Assembly: GCA_024404115.1 (NCBI GenBank)
Contig: JAKSQM010000004.1
Coordinates: 124,001-188,000, forward strand
DNA: 64,000 bases
Source: Clostridia bacterium
GTDB lineage: Bacteria > Bacillota > Clostridia > Oscillospirales > Acutalibacteraceae
Direction of reading: 5' to 3'
A program made the position numbers and the translations under genes. Positions 50,984-60,043 of the stretch are shown piece after piece; the stretch's first letter is position 1, and every line of letters starts with the position of its first letter. Below the pieces are notes generated by a model, which was not told the DNA's origin, searched no databases, and worked only from the letters and a program-made list of their open reading frames with translations.

Positions 50984-52213
50984 TTATACATTCTCACCAG
51001 CCAGATGACCAGTTGAAAATGCTATTTGCAAATTGAATCCGCCGGTGTAGGCATCAACATCAATAACCTCACCTGCAAAATACAAATTACTTACTAATTT
51101 TGATTCCATTGTTTTGGGATTTATCTCGCTTGTTTTTACTCCGCCCGATGTAACAATTGCTTCCTCAACGGGGCTGAAATCGGTAACAGTAACCTTAATA
51201 TCTTTAAGAACCTGCACCAGCTTCTGACGTTGCTCTTTTGTTATCTGATTTACCTTTTCAGTGGGGCGGATCCCGCTTAATTTAACTGCAACGGGAATCA
51301 TTTTTCGTGGCAGTAATCCACCAAGAGAATTGATGAAATTTTTATTATTATTCTCAGAAAAATCTCTTAATATTCTTGTGTCAAGCTGTTCAGCTGTGAG
51401 CCTCGGTTTAAGGTCAATGTGAATCTCATATCTTCCTTTTTCCATCTCTCTCATATGAGAGCTGGCAGAGAGAATCATAGGACCTGAAACACCGAAGTGG
51501 GTGAAAAGCATTTCACCAAAATCTTCATAAATGATTTTATTCTTTTTAGTGTCAACAGCTTTTATTTCAACATTTTTTAATGCAAGACCCATTAAGTCTG
51601 TGCAGAATCCCTCATGACATTCAAGTGAAACAAGAGAGGGCTTAATTGGAACAATCGTATGACCTGCCTGCTGAGCGAGGATATAGCCATCACCGCTTGA
51701 GCCTGTTGCAGGGTAAGATTTTCCTCCTGTGGCAATAATCACTTTTTCTGCAAAAATCTTTTCGCCGTCATATGTAACTGCACCTTTAACAGTGCCGTTT
51801 TCAATTATAAGCTCCTTAGCTCTGCCTTTGATGATTTTTGCGCCGTCATCTGTTGCAAATGCCACAAGTGCATCAACAATATCTGCCGCTTTATCAGAAA
51901 CAGGGAAAACTCTGTTGCCTCTTTCTGTTTTTAATTCAACACCCATATCTTCAATAAGCTCCATTGTGTCTGCGGGCATGAAGCGTGAAAATGCGCTGTA
52001 AAGAAATCTGCCGTTTACGGGAACATTTGCAATAAGGTCGTCAAGGGAATTGCAGTTGTTTGTAACATTGCATCTTCCTTTGCCTGTTATCATAACCTTG
52101 CGTGCGGGGCGGTCATTTCTTTCAAGCAAAACTACACTTTTGCCTGCCATGGAGGCAACGCCTGCCGCCATAAGCCCAGCCGCACCGGCACCAATAATAA
52201 GAACATCTGACAT
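50984..52213 (-). CDS. NAD(P)/FAD-dependent oxidoreductase (HI0933/BaiN family)
   Basis: 409 residues. FAD motif IIGAGAAGLMAAGVASMAGK (5-24), GRCNVTNNCNSLDD, IIATGGKSYPATGSSGDGY and the C-terminal LYFAGEVIDVDAYTGGFNLQ. The family includes BaiN, but the match to this family does not show bile-acid reduction. First gene of the minus-strand cmk-plsC-ispH set, with a divergent promoter. Confidence 0.92.
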   Translation of the reverse strand: MSDVLIIGAGAAGLMAAGVASMAGKSVVLLERNDRPARKVMITGKGRCNVTNNCNSLDDLIANVPVNGRFLYSAFSRFMPADTMELIEDMGVELKTERGNRVFPVSDKAADIVDALVAFATDDGAKIIKGRAKELIIENGTVKGAVTYDGEKIFAEKVIIATGGKSYPATGSSGDGYILAQQAGHTIVPIKPSLVSLECHEGFCTDLMGLALKNVEIKAVDTKKNKIIYEDFGEMLFTHFGVSGPMILSASSHMREMEKGRYEIHIDLKPRLTAEQLDTRILRDFSENNNKNFINSLGGLLPRKMIPVAVKLSGIRPTEKVNQITKEQRQKLVQVLKDIKVTVTDFSPVEEAIVTSGGVKTSEINPKTMESKLVSNLYFAGEVIDVDAYTGGFNLQIAFSTGHLAGENV

Positions 52214-52242
52214 TTTTGTATCTCCAACTATATAATAAAAAT

Positions 52243-52271
52243 ATTCTACTATATTATTTCTGAAATTGCAA
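52243..52271 (-). promoter_or_regulatory. Promoter of the flavoprotein-cmk-plsC-ispH operon
   Basis: Minus strand TTGCAA (52266-52271), 17-base spacer, TAGAAT (52243-52248); a GGAG site precedes the ATG. Confidence 0.65.
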
Positions 52272-52290
52272 GATTATACTTTATATTTAA

Positions 52291-52320
52291 TTGACTTTAC
52301 TGACGCTAAAATGATATAAT
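52291..52320 (+). promoter_or_regulatory. Promoter of the GH95 gene
   Basis: TTGACT (52291-52296), 18-base spacer, TATAAT (52315-52320), divergent from the previous promoter. Confidence 0.72.
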
Positions 52321-52346
52321 TTAAAAAAATCCACGGAGGGAAAACA

Positions 52347-54641
52347 ATGACAAACGCTTCAAATACATTATGGTATAACCATCCTGCAAAAACATGGGTT
52401 CATTCATTGCTTCTTGGCAACGGAAGCCTTGGCGCCGCACTTTATGGCAGAACAGACACAGAGTGCGTTGAATTGAACCTTGATACTCTCTGGTCAGGCT
52501 ATCCCGACAGAGTTGCACCTTTTGACGGCGACCCATATGAAACATTCAAAAAGGCAAGGGAGCTTTCACTTGAAGGCAAAAACTTCGAGGCACAGGAGCT
52601 TATTGAAAAGAAATTTTCATCCCATAACAGCCAGTTTTATCTGCCCCTTGGCAAATTGCTTATTACATCAAAAAGCGGCTTGAAGCCAAGAAAATATAAA
52701 AGACAGCTTGATTTAAAAACCGCTGTTCATAAGGTTACATATACCCTTGGGGGCAAGTGCGTTGAAAGTGAAGCTTTCGTAAGTGCGCCAGCAGATGTTT
52801 TTGTAATGAAAACAAAGTCAGAGGGAATACTTCCCGATTACAGCTACACAATCACAAATGTTGTAAAGCACGATGTTACAACTGACGGCGAGTTCCTTAT
52901 TCTCAAAGGTCTTTGCCCCTCTGAAATCACAGATGACGGCGAGGATGTTTACCTTGACGGCAAAAAGAAAGGTATGGAATTCTGTGCCGCAGTTAAATTT
53001 GTTACAGACGGCGAAGTTAAATTCAACAAAAATAATGTAAGCATCAGCGGTGCAAAAGAGATTACAATAATCCTCGGTGCTGACGATAGCTTTAAGAAGT
53101 GGAACGAAGTTCCCGATAAAGAATATTTTGAGCCCTGCAAGGCTAAAGTAAGAGCCGCCGCAGAGGTCAAGTATGAAACACTCAAGGCAGAGCATATTAA
53201 AGATTATCAGAGCCTTTACAACCGTGTTTCTCTCGATCTTGGGGAAAGCAACAAAGAAAACACCGTTACATCATCCCGCCTGCTTCAGTTCCTCAGATGC
53301 AAAAATGACATTGAGCTTTATACACTTCTCTTTAACTTCGGCAGATACCTTGCAATCTCTGCTTCAAGAGAGGGCAGTCAGGCAATGACATTGCAGGGCA
53401 TATGGACTTATAAAAAAGTATCTCCATGGCGCTCAAATTACACTGTAAACATCAATACAGAGATGAACTACTGGCCGCTTCTCGCTTGCAATCTTCCCGA
53501 GCTTTGCAAACCGCTTAATTCTTTTGTTGAGGAGCTTGCAGAATCGGGCAAGGAAACAGCAAAAAGACTTTATGGCGCAAGAGGCTTTACCTGCCACCAC
53601 AATGTTGATTTGTGGCGAATGACAACACCTGTAAACGGATGTGCTTCATGGCTTTTCTGGAATATGTCTGGTGCATGGTTCACAAGGCATCTTTATGAAT
53701 ATTATGAATACACAGGCGATAAAGAATATTTAAGAAACGAGGCTTATCCCGTTATTCTTGAATCTGCAAAATTCTGCATGGATATTCTTGTTGACGATGG
53801 AAACGGCTACCTTATTGCCGCACCCTCAACCTCACCAGAGAATAAATATCTTGATGAAAAGGGCAATGATGTTGCAGTAAGTCAGACAACAACAATGACT
53901 ATGAGCATTATTAAAGATAATCTTCAAAATGCGTTGAATTGTGCTGAAATCCTTGGCGATAATGACCCTGCGATTGACGAAATTAAAGAGGTGCTTCCAA
54001 AGCTTCTTCCATTTAAAATCGGCAAAGACGGCAGACTTCTTGAATGGTATGAGGAAAAGCCTGAGGAAGAAGTTAAGCACAGACATGTTTCACATCTTTA
54101 CGGACTTTTCCCTGCAAATCTTATTGATGTTGAGCGCACACCCGAGCTTGTTGATGCGGCAGTGAAAACCCTTAAAAAGAGAGGGGACGGCGGCACAGGC
54201 TGGAGCCTTGGCTGGAAAATCAACTTCTTTGCAAGACTTCGAGACGGCAACCACGCATTGAAGCTTATCAATAATCAGCTCCGTTACATTCCCAACCCAG
54301 AGGTAAGGGGCAGAGGCGGCACATACCCCAATATGCTTGACGCTCATCCACCTTTCCAGATTGACGGTAACTTCGGCGCAGTCAGCGGAATTGCACAGCT
54401 TTTCGTTCAGTCATTCGGCAACAGAGTGCTTGTACTTCCTGCACTTCCCGATGCGTGGAAAGACGGCTCAATTAAGGGCATGCTTGTTAAAGGCGGTGCA
54501 ACTGTAAATATTGAGTGGAAAGACGGCAAGCTTTCAAAGCTTACAGCTTGTGGCAAAGGCGAATTTGAATTTGTTTATGGCGGCAAGAGCGTTACTGTTA
54601 CACTTGACGGCAGTGAGAAAGAGATAGGCGAGCTTGTATGA
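52347..54641 (+). CDS. Glycoside hydrolase family 95, alpha-L-fucosidase-like
   Basis: 764 residues without signal peptide, so probably cytoplasmic. The N-terminal GH95 beta domain opens LWYNHPAKTWVHSLLLGNGS, followed by the (alpha/alpha)6 barrel with WRSNYTVNINTEMNYWPLL, TCHHNVDLWRMT, and the C-terminal AHPPFQIDGNFGAVSGIAQL. GH95 enzymes invert alpha-1,2-L-fucosides or L-galactosides of glycans and plant walls. Cytoplasmic location suggests work on imported oligosaccharides, but no transporter is nearby. CCACGGAGGG precedes the ATG. Overlaps the HAD gene by 4 bases. Confidence 0.93.
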   Translation: MTNASNTLWYNHPAKTWVHSLLLGNGSLGAALYGRTDTECVELNLDTLWSGYPDRVAPFDGDPYETFKKARELSLEGKNFEAQELIEKKFSSHNSQFYLPLGKLLITSKSGLKPRKYKRQLDLKTAVHKVTYTLGGKCVESEAFVSAPADVFVMKTKSEGILPDYSYTITNVVKHDVTTDGEFLILKGLCPSEITDDGEDVYLDGKKKGMEFCAAVKFVTDGEVKFNKNNVSISGAKEITIILGADDSFKKWNEVPDKEYFEPCKAKVRAAAEVKYETLKAEHIKDYQSLYNRVSLDLGESNKENTVTSSRLLQFLRCKNDIELYTLLFNFGRYLAISASREGSQAMTLQGIWTYKKVSPWRSNYTVNINTEMNYWPLLACNLPELCKPLNSFVEELAESGKETAKRLYGARGFTCHHNVDLWRMTTPVNGCASWLFWNMSGAWFTRHLYEYYEYTGDKEYLRNEAYPVILESAKFCMDILVDDGNGYLIAAPSTSPENKYLDEKGNDVAVSQTTTMTMSIIKDNLQNALNCAEILGDNDPAIDEIKEVLPKLLPFKIGKDGRLLEWYEEKPEEEVKHRHVSHLYGLFPANLIDVERTPELVDAAVKTLKKRGDGGTGWSLGWKINFFARLRDGNHALKLINNQLRYIPNPEVRGRGGTYPNMLDAHPPFQIDGNFGAVSGIAQLFVQSFGNRVLVLPALPDAWKDGSIKGMLVKGGATVNIEWKDGKLSKLTACGKGEFEFVYGGKSVTVTLDGSEKEIGELV

Positions 54642-55195
54642 CAGCCGACCTTTACGATTTTGACAAAACAGTTTTCCCGAAAGATTCTGCATCGGCATTC
54701 TGGCTTTTTTGCTTAAAAAAGAAGCCTGCGATTATAAAACATCTTCCCCGTCAGGTAATGGGCGCAGTAAAATTTTTCTTAAAAAAATATACGCTTACCC
54801 AGTTTAAAGAGCAGTTTTTTTGCTTCTTGAAATCTGTTGACGGCGAAGAAATGGCAGAGCTTTTCTGGCAGAAAAATGAAGATAAAATTTTCGAGTGGTT
54901 TAATCCAAAAGAAAATGATGTTTTGACAGTTGTCTGCTCCGCTTCACCAGAATTTGAAATAAGTCCTATTTTAAAAAGGTTAGGTGTTGATATAATTCTC
55001 GGCACACAAATGGACCCGAAAACAGGAAAAATCACAGGCGAAAACTGCAAAGGCAAAGAAAAAGTGAAACGCATAAAAGAAGTGCTTCCCGATTGCAAAT
55101 TCAGAAACGCATTTACTGATAATCCAAAATCCGACGCGCCAATGCTTTCCCTTGCCGAAAACAAATTTATTGTTAAAAATAAAAAAGTGATGTAA
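54638..55195 (+). CDS. HAD-superfamily phosphatase (HAD-IB type)
   Basis: 185 residues. Motif I DFDKTVFPKDS (nucleophile Asp near 8), motif II VCSASPEF, and motif III region NAFTDNPKSDAPML. Resembles SerB-like/HAD-IB hydrolases. Because serB is missing from the serine genes here, phosphoserine phosphatase is a possible role but there is no positional support. Coupled to the GH95 gene (ATGA). Confidence 0.85.
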   Translation: MTADLYDFDKTVFPKDSASAFWLFCLKKKPAIIKHLPRQVMGAVKFFLKKYTLTQFKEQFFCFLKSVDGEEMAELFWQKNEDKIFEWFNPKENDVLTVVCSASPEFEISPILKRLGVDIILGTQMDPKTGKITGENCKGKEKVKRIKEVLPDCKFRNAFTDNPKSDAPMLSLAENKFIVKNKKVM

Positions 55196-55200
55196 TAAAA

Positions 55201-55237
55201 AAATCACCGCAGAGAGCAAATCTTTGCGGTGATTTTT
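55201..55237. terminator. Bidirectional terminator
   Basis: AAATCACCGCA (55201-55211) pairs with TGCGGTGATTT (55225-55235); Ts on the right, As on the left. Serves both the HAD gene and the converging secreted protein gene. Confidence 0.88.
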
Positions 55238-55255
55238 GTTAGTTAAAATGCTTTA

Positions 55256-55957
55256 TCAATACCATATAAAACCGAGAAGTAAAATCCATATAATCCACTG
55301 AACAAAAGTGAATTTTACATTGAATGTTACATCAACAATTTTGTAGTTGCCTTTTGTATCAACAACAATTGCAGAGATTGTGTCTGTTCCTTTTTTGATG
55401 CCACGAACGCAATCACTGCCCTCAACTGAAACGGCATCCCCGTAAAAATGATTGGGCAAAATGATGTATGTAAAAGCATCCCCGTTCGTTTTAACGCTGG
55501 GTGAAATATATGTTGTGTCTTTATAATTCATATTTACTGTTATGTCATAAGCCGCTGCAAGTGTGCCCTTTGCCGCCTTGCTCACAGAATCAACAACAAT
55601 GCCTATGCAGGTGATTGCCCAGATGAGATTGTGGTTTTTGTCATATTCATAAATTGTTATGATTGTTGCACCGCAGTTTACTCCACGAAGCTTCATATCG
55701 CCTGCAACAGATATAATGCTTTCGTCATCAGAATAAAACTCAAAATATTTTGCACCGCTGTAAATTTTCGGCACAGTAACTGTTGTGGTTTTGCCAGAAT
55801 CAATAATGAATGTTCCTGCATTCTGATAATTTTTGTATGTGGTGATGTAGTCGTCATTACGGCTCATGGTAGATATTGCGGCGGCAGAAACCGAGCCGCC
55901 CATAAGCAGAATGAGAGCCATAACCAGTGCTAAAGTACGCCTAAAAATTTTTTTCAT
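55256..55957 (-). CDS. Secreted protein of unknown function with aromatic hydrophobic C-terminal tail
   Basis: 233 residues. ATG at 55957 after AAGGAGTGG; signal peptide 1-28 (cleavage near VSAAA). The body consists of strand-rich segments resembling bacterial Ig-like domains (NCGATIITIYEYDKN, FNVKFTF). The last residues FVQWIIWILLLGFIWY closely match the tail of the C1 peptidase at 39564. No catalytic motif seen. Could be a surface protein held in the membrane by the tail. Confidence 0.75.
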   Translation of the reverse strand: MKKIFRRTLALVMALILLMGGSVSAAAISTMSRNDDYITTYKNYQNAGTFIIDSGKTTTVTVPKIYSGAKYFEFYSDDESIISVAGDMKLRGVNCGATIITIYEYDKNHNLIWAITCIGIVVDSVSKAAKGTLAAAYDITVNMNYKDTTYISPSVKTNGDAFTYIILPNHFYGDAVSVEGSDCVRGIKKGTDTISAIVVDTKGNYKIVDVTFNVKFTFVQWIIWILLLGFIWY

Positions 55958-55985
55958 TTTACCACTCCTTTTCTTTGGTAAAAAT

Positions 55986-56014
55986 AATATAACATATATT
56001 TTAAAACGGCACAA
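55986..56014 (-). promoter_or_regulatory. Probable promoter of the tailed secreted protein
   Basis: Minus strand TTGTGC (56009-56014), 17-base spacer, TATATT (55986-55991); weak -35. The remaining bases to 56158 hold an imperfect GGAGGA/TTCTCC hairpin with Ts and an AAAGGCA/TGCCTTT repeat, no clear plus-strand promoter for the phage genes. Confidence 0.45.
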
Positions 56015-56158
56015 GTGAAGAAAATATACAAATTTTTGGGAGGATTTTTTAATTCTCCTTTATTTTTGCAGTTTTTTCATTCACAAAAGGTGAATTTCAA
56101 AGTAAGGATGAAAGGCATCATCAAAAACACTCAGTGCCTTTTAACGAAAGGAGCGCAA

Positions 56159-56650
56159 ATGGATAATAAACTTAAACCAAGAGAAAGGCTTTTTTGCTTT
56201 TATTTTTGTCAAAGCAGAAGCCCACGGTTGGCGGCGGCAAACGCAGGCTACGGAGTCTTTGCAAAACGAGCGGCTGCAAAGCTTATATGCAGAACTGATA
56301 TTCAATCGGAAATTGAAAGACTTGATTCTGTGATGCCTGTCAGCGAAAAAGAAATTGTCAGCGGATACCGCAATCTTGCATTCGGCTCAGCGGCAGACGC
56401 TTTTTCGCTTGTTTTGTGCGATGCCGAAACTCTTGGCGAAATGGAAATTGAGAACCTTGACCTTTTAAATGTGAGCGAAATAAAAAAGCCAAAAGGCGGC
56501 GGAATTGAAATAAAATTTTTTGACCGCCTTAAAGCTCTTGAAAAATTGCAGGAGCTTTCATCCTCACAGGGTGGCGGTGAAACGCCTGCATTTTATGACG
56601 CAATTGAAAAAAGTGCCGCTGCATTAAAGGAGGATTTTAATGCGGAATAG
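56159..56650 (+). CDS. Phage terminase small subunit
   Basis: 163 residues from ATG 56159 after AAAGGAGCG. N-terminal helix-turn-helix region (PRERLFCFYFCQSRSPRLAA and GYGVFAKRAAAKLI) is the DNA-binding domain of TerS, here of the small terminase_2 kind. C-terminus is helical. Recognises phage DNA for packaging. It overlaps the large subunit by 11 bases. First gene of the head cluster. Confidence 0.85.
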   Translation: MDNKLKPRERLFCFYFCQSRSPRLAAANAGYGVFAKRAAAKLICRTDIQSEIERLDSVMPVSEKEIVSGYRNLAFGSAADAFSLVLCDAETLGEMEIENLDLLNVSEIKKPKGGGIEIKFFDRLKALEKLQELSSSQGGGETPAFYDAIEKSAAALKEDFNAE

Positions 56651-57932
56651 CACAGCGGCAAATTTTGAAAAATTCTCACAAAAACAGCTCACCGTTCTTA
56701 ACTGGTGGAGCAGAACATCGCCTTACAGAGAAAAGGATGCAATTATCTGTGATGGCGCAGTTCGCTCCGGCAAAACCGTGTGTACTTCTCTTTCGTTTAT
56801 TATCTGGTCCTTTTATGATTTCAACGATACTTCATTTGCTCTTTGCGGCAAAACCATTGCATCATTAAAACGAAATTTAATTGTGCCAATGAAGCCTTTA
56901 CTTACCTCCCTCGGTTTTGAATGTAAAGAAAAAATGTCAAAGAATCTTATGGAAATTTCATACAGGAACAGAACAAACCGATTTTATCTTTTCGGCGGAA
57001 AAGATGAAGGCTCAGCTTCACTTATTCAGGGCATGACCTTAGGCGGAATTCTCCTTGACGAGGTGGCGCTTATGCCACGCTCCTTTGTGGAGCAGGCTAT
57101 CGCCCGATGCTCCCTCGAAAACTCTCGCCTTTGGTTTAACTGTAATCCAGAGCATCCAATGCACTGGTTTTACAGGGAATGGATAAAGAAAGCACAAGAG
57201 AAAAACTGCCTTTATCTTCACTTCACAATGAAAGATAATCCAGGTCTTTCAGCAGGTATCAGAAAGCGATATGAATCTCTTTATTCGGGTGCTTTTTATC
57301 AGAGATTTGTGGAGGGTAAATGGGTTGCCGCCTATGGCACTGTTTACCCGATGTTCAGCCACGATATTCATGTTAAAGAGCCACCCGAAGGTGAGGCAGA
57401 GGAATATTATATTTCCTGCGACTACGGAACAGTGAACCCATGCTCGGCGGGGCTTTGGGGAAGATTTGGCGGCAAGTGGTACAGAATAGACGAATACTAT
57501 TATGATTCACGCAGGGAGGGGGAGCAGAAAACCGATTTTGAGCATTACCTTGCAATCGATAAGCTTGCAAGGCAAAGAGAAATCGAAGCGATTATTGTTG
57601 ACCCCTCTGCCGCCAGCTTCATTCAGTGTATCCGCCGTGAGGGAAAATTCAAGGTTATTCCAGCCAAAAATGATGTTGTTGACGGCATAAGGCTGGTGTC
57701 TGACGCTCTTAAAAAAAGAGAGTTTTTTATATCGCCAAGGTGCCACGATATTCTGAGAGAATTTTCACTTTACAGATGGGACGAAAAGTCGTTGAGGGAC
57801 GCACCTCTTAAAGAGAATGACCACGCAATGGACGATATGCGTTATTTCATTGCAACGGCATTGAACAGACCCGAAAGCGACTTTTTCGCCCTGAGTGTTG
57901 ACAGAAAGGAGAAACAGAATTGGGACTTTTAA
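56640..57932 (+). CDS. Phage terminase large subunit (PBSX type)
   Basis: 430 residues. Packaging motor ATPase with Walker A DGAVRSGKTVC (about 38-48), Walker B GILLDEVALM (about 136-145), then a nuclease domain with CDYGTVNPCSAGLW, IIVDPSAASF and NDHAMDDMRYF. All key residues appear present. Overlaps both neighbours, as in active phage operons. Confidence 0.95.
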   Translation: MRNSTAANFEKFSQKQLTVLNWWSRTSPYREKDAIICDGAVRSGKTVCTSLSFIIWSFYDFNDTSFALCGKTIASLKRNLIVPMKPLLTSLGFECKEKMSKNLMEISYRNRTNRFYLFGGKDEGSASLIQGMTLGGILLDEVALMPRSFVEQAIARCSLENSRLWFNCNPEHPMHWFYREWIKKAQEKNCLYLHFTMKDNPGLSAGIRKRYESLYSGAFYQRFVEGKWVAAYGTVYPMFSHDIHVKEPPEGEAEEYYISCDYGTVNPCSAGLWGRFGGKWYRIDEYYYDSRREGEQKTDFEHYLAIDKLARQREIEAIIVDPSAASFIQCIRREGKFKVIPAKNDVVDGIRLVSDALKKREFFISPRCHDILREFSLYRWDEKSLRDAPLKENDHAMDDMRYFIATALNRPESDFFALSVDRKEKQNWDF

Positions 57933-59068
57933 AAAGACTTTCTGAATCTAAAACGGCTGTATCGGTGCCGCAGACATATAAGCCCAATCCGTTCAACTTC
58001 TTAAACGGCTATGTTCCGCTTTTTAACGGCTACACAAGCCTTTACCGTGAGCTTCGTGAGGCAATCCCCATAATTGATGCGGCAATTTACAAGCTTGTTC
58101 GCCTTACAGTGGGGTTCAGAATAGAATGTACCGATGAAAAAAATACAGAGAAAATCAACAGCTTTTTAGGTGAAATCCCAGTTGGTTCAAACAGATACGG
58201 CATTTATGAGTTTATCTCCTCTTATTTTGAACAGCTTCTCACCTATGGCACAGCAGTTGGTGAAATGGTAACAGATAAAAGAGGAAATCTTGCCGCTCTT
58301 TTTAATGCGGATTTAAGAAATATCGAGCTTAAAAAGAGTGATGACGGCATGAAAACTCTTGTCTGCACAGGCTCCTTAGGAATGGCTGAGCCTGTGAAAT
58401 ATCAGAATCTTGTGCTTTTATCGGTGCTTAACCCTGAGGGGGACAGCATTTGCGGTGTATCGCTTCTGAAAGGATTGCCTTTTGTCAGCGGAATTATCAC
58501 AAAAATTTTCACCACAATCGGTGAAAACTGGGAGAGGGCAGGCAATGTCCGCTATGCCGTTACATACAAGCCTCAGAATGATGTAATGGATAGAGCCTAT
58601 GCCAGAGAACGGGCACAGCAGGTTGCAAAGGAATGGGGCGAAGCTATGAAAGCAGGCGGCCCCGTAAGAGATTTTGTTGCTGTTGGCGATGTTTCAATCA
58701 AAGCCATTGGTGCAGATAATCAGATACTTGACTGCGAAGTTCCCGCAAGGCTTATGCTGGAGCAGATAGTGGCAAAAACGGGCATTCCTCCTTTTCTTTT
58801 AGGTCTTTCATGGTCATCAACAGAGCGAATGTCAAGCCAGCAGGCAGATTTGCTCACAAGCGAGCTTGAAGCTTACAGGCGAATACTCACACCCGTCATT
58901 CTGAAAATCTGCAGCACTTACCTTAAACTTAACGGTATTGCAGATAAGCCCACCGTTGTGTGGGATGACATAACGCTTCAGGATGAGGTTGAGCAGAGCA
59001 GGGCAAGGCTTTATGATGCCCAGAGGATGAAAATTGAAAACGAACTGAAAGGAGAAAACAATGGCTGA
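57920..59068 (+). CDS. Phage portal protein
   Basis: 382 residues. Starts at TTG 57920, 8 bases after AAAGGAG, overlapping the terminase end by 13 bases. Portal family features include the early IIDAAIYKLVRLTVGF, the central LLSVLNPEGDSICGVSLLKGL and GIPPFLLGLSWSSTERMSSQ. Forms the ring through which DNA enters the capsid. Overlaps the protease gene. Confidence 0.9.
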   Translation: MGLLKRLSESKTAVSVPQTYKPNPFNFLNGYVPLFNGYTSLYRELREAIPIIDAAIYKLVRLTVGFRIECTDEKNTEKINSFLGEIPVGSNRYGIYEFISSYFEQLLTYGTAVGEMVTDKRGNLAALFNADLRNIELKKSDDGMKTLVCTGSLGMAEPVKYQNLVLLSVLNPEGDSICGVSLLKGLPFVSGIITKIFTTIGENWERAGNVRYAVTYKPQNDVMDRAYARERAQQVAKEWGEAMKAGGPVRDFVAVGDVSIKAIGADNQILDCEVPARLMLEQIVAKTGIPPFLLGLSWSSTERMSSQQADLLTSELEAYRRILTPVILKICSTYLKLNGIADKPTVVWDDITLQDEVEQSRARLYDAQRMKIENELKGENNG

Positions 59069-60029
59069 AAACTATAAACCGCAGGCAAAGGGCGTTTCAG
59101 CACAGGAGCTGGCGCTGATAAATAAATTAACCTATAAAGAGCTTTCGGCAGAAGAGGTTTTTTCATTCAGCGTTAATCTTTGCGATAATGAAATTGACAG
59201 GGACGGCGATTGCTTTGACGACATGGCACTTGAAAAACTCAGTGAGCTTTTTATAGGCGTAACGGGAATTTTTGACCATATTCATTCAAGCAAGAATCAG
59301 ACAGCAAGAATATATTCTGCCTCTGTTGTGGGTGCAGAGGGCAGGCTCACTTCACAGGGCAAGCCTTATAAAGCACTGAGAGCCAAGGCGTATATGCCAA
59401 AAACTGATGACACTGTCCCCATCATGGAAAAAATAAATGCAGGCATTTTAAAGGAGGTCAGCGTTTGCTGTTCCGTTGAAAATTACACCTGCTCAATTTG
59501 CGGAAACGATTTAAGAAGTGAAAAATGCACCCATATCAAGGGTGTGGAATATAACGGCAGTCTTTGTTATTGCGTTCTCAAAGAGCCTAAAGATGCCTAC
59601 GAGTGGTCTTTCGTCGCCATACCTGCTCAGCCGGGTGCAGGCGTAACAAAAGGTTTTGAAAAAAGCAAGGTTGCCAAAACCTTTTCTGAATGCGAAAAAT
59701 CCTTGAAATCAGGACGAGAAATCCTGATAGACAGCGTTCTTTCAAAAAAGATGGGCGAAAAGCTCACAAAGCTTCAGAAAGATGCGGCTTTGGGCAGAGA
59801 ATACAAAAACGATATTACGGCGCAGATTATCCGTTATTCATCAATGATTCTTGATGATTTCGATTCCGCCTCTGTTAAGAAAATGTGCGAAACACTTGAT
59901 ATTGACGAGCTGAAAGCATTGCGTGAATCACTTGTTTCAAAGGTGGCACAGCAGGTTCCACTTGAGCCTCAGCTTGTGTGCGCACCTGTTAAGGCAGAGA
60001 GCGGCTCAAACAACGATTTTATATTTTAA
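59061..60029 (+). CDS. Probable prohead maturation protease
   Basis: 322 residues. Sits between portal and capsid genes where the HK97-type serine protease is expected, and residues about 40-200 fit that fold: DGDCFDDMALEKL, a His in FDHIHSSKNQ, and Ser in ILKEVSVCCSV. An inserted CSICG-x6-KCTH segment may bind zinc. A helical tail of about 110 residues could act as scaffold. The catalytic residues are assigned by position only. Confidence 0.75.
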   Translation: MAENYKPQAKGVSAQELALINKLTYKELSAEEVFSFSVNLCDNEIDRDGDCFDDMALEKLSELFIGVTGIFDHIHSSKNQTARIYSASVVGAEGRLTSQGKPYKALRAKAYMPKTDDTVPIMEKINAGILKEVSVCCSVENYTCSICGNDLRSEKCTHIKGVEYNGSLCYCVLKEPKDAYEWSFVAIPAQPGAGVTKGFEKSKVAKTFSECEKSLKSGREILIDSVLSKKMGEKLTKLQKDAALGREYKNDITAQIIRYSSMILDDFDSASVKKMCETLDIDELKALRESLVSKVAQQVPLEPQLVCAPVKAESGSNNDFIF

Positions 60030-60043
60030 CAAGGAGGTTTTTT

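Noticed and set aside
50984-52213. Bile-acid gene baiN
   Set aside because: Belongs to a widespread HI0933-like family; no other bai genes are present.
56015-56158. N-terminal extension of the terminase small subunit
   Set aside because: No ribosome site upstream, hydrophobic unrelated residues, and AAAGGAGCG marks the ATG at 56159.
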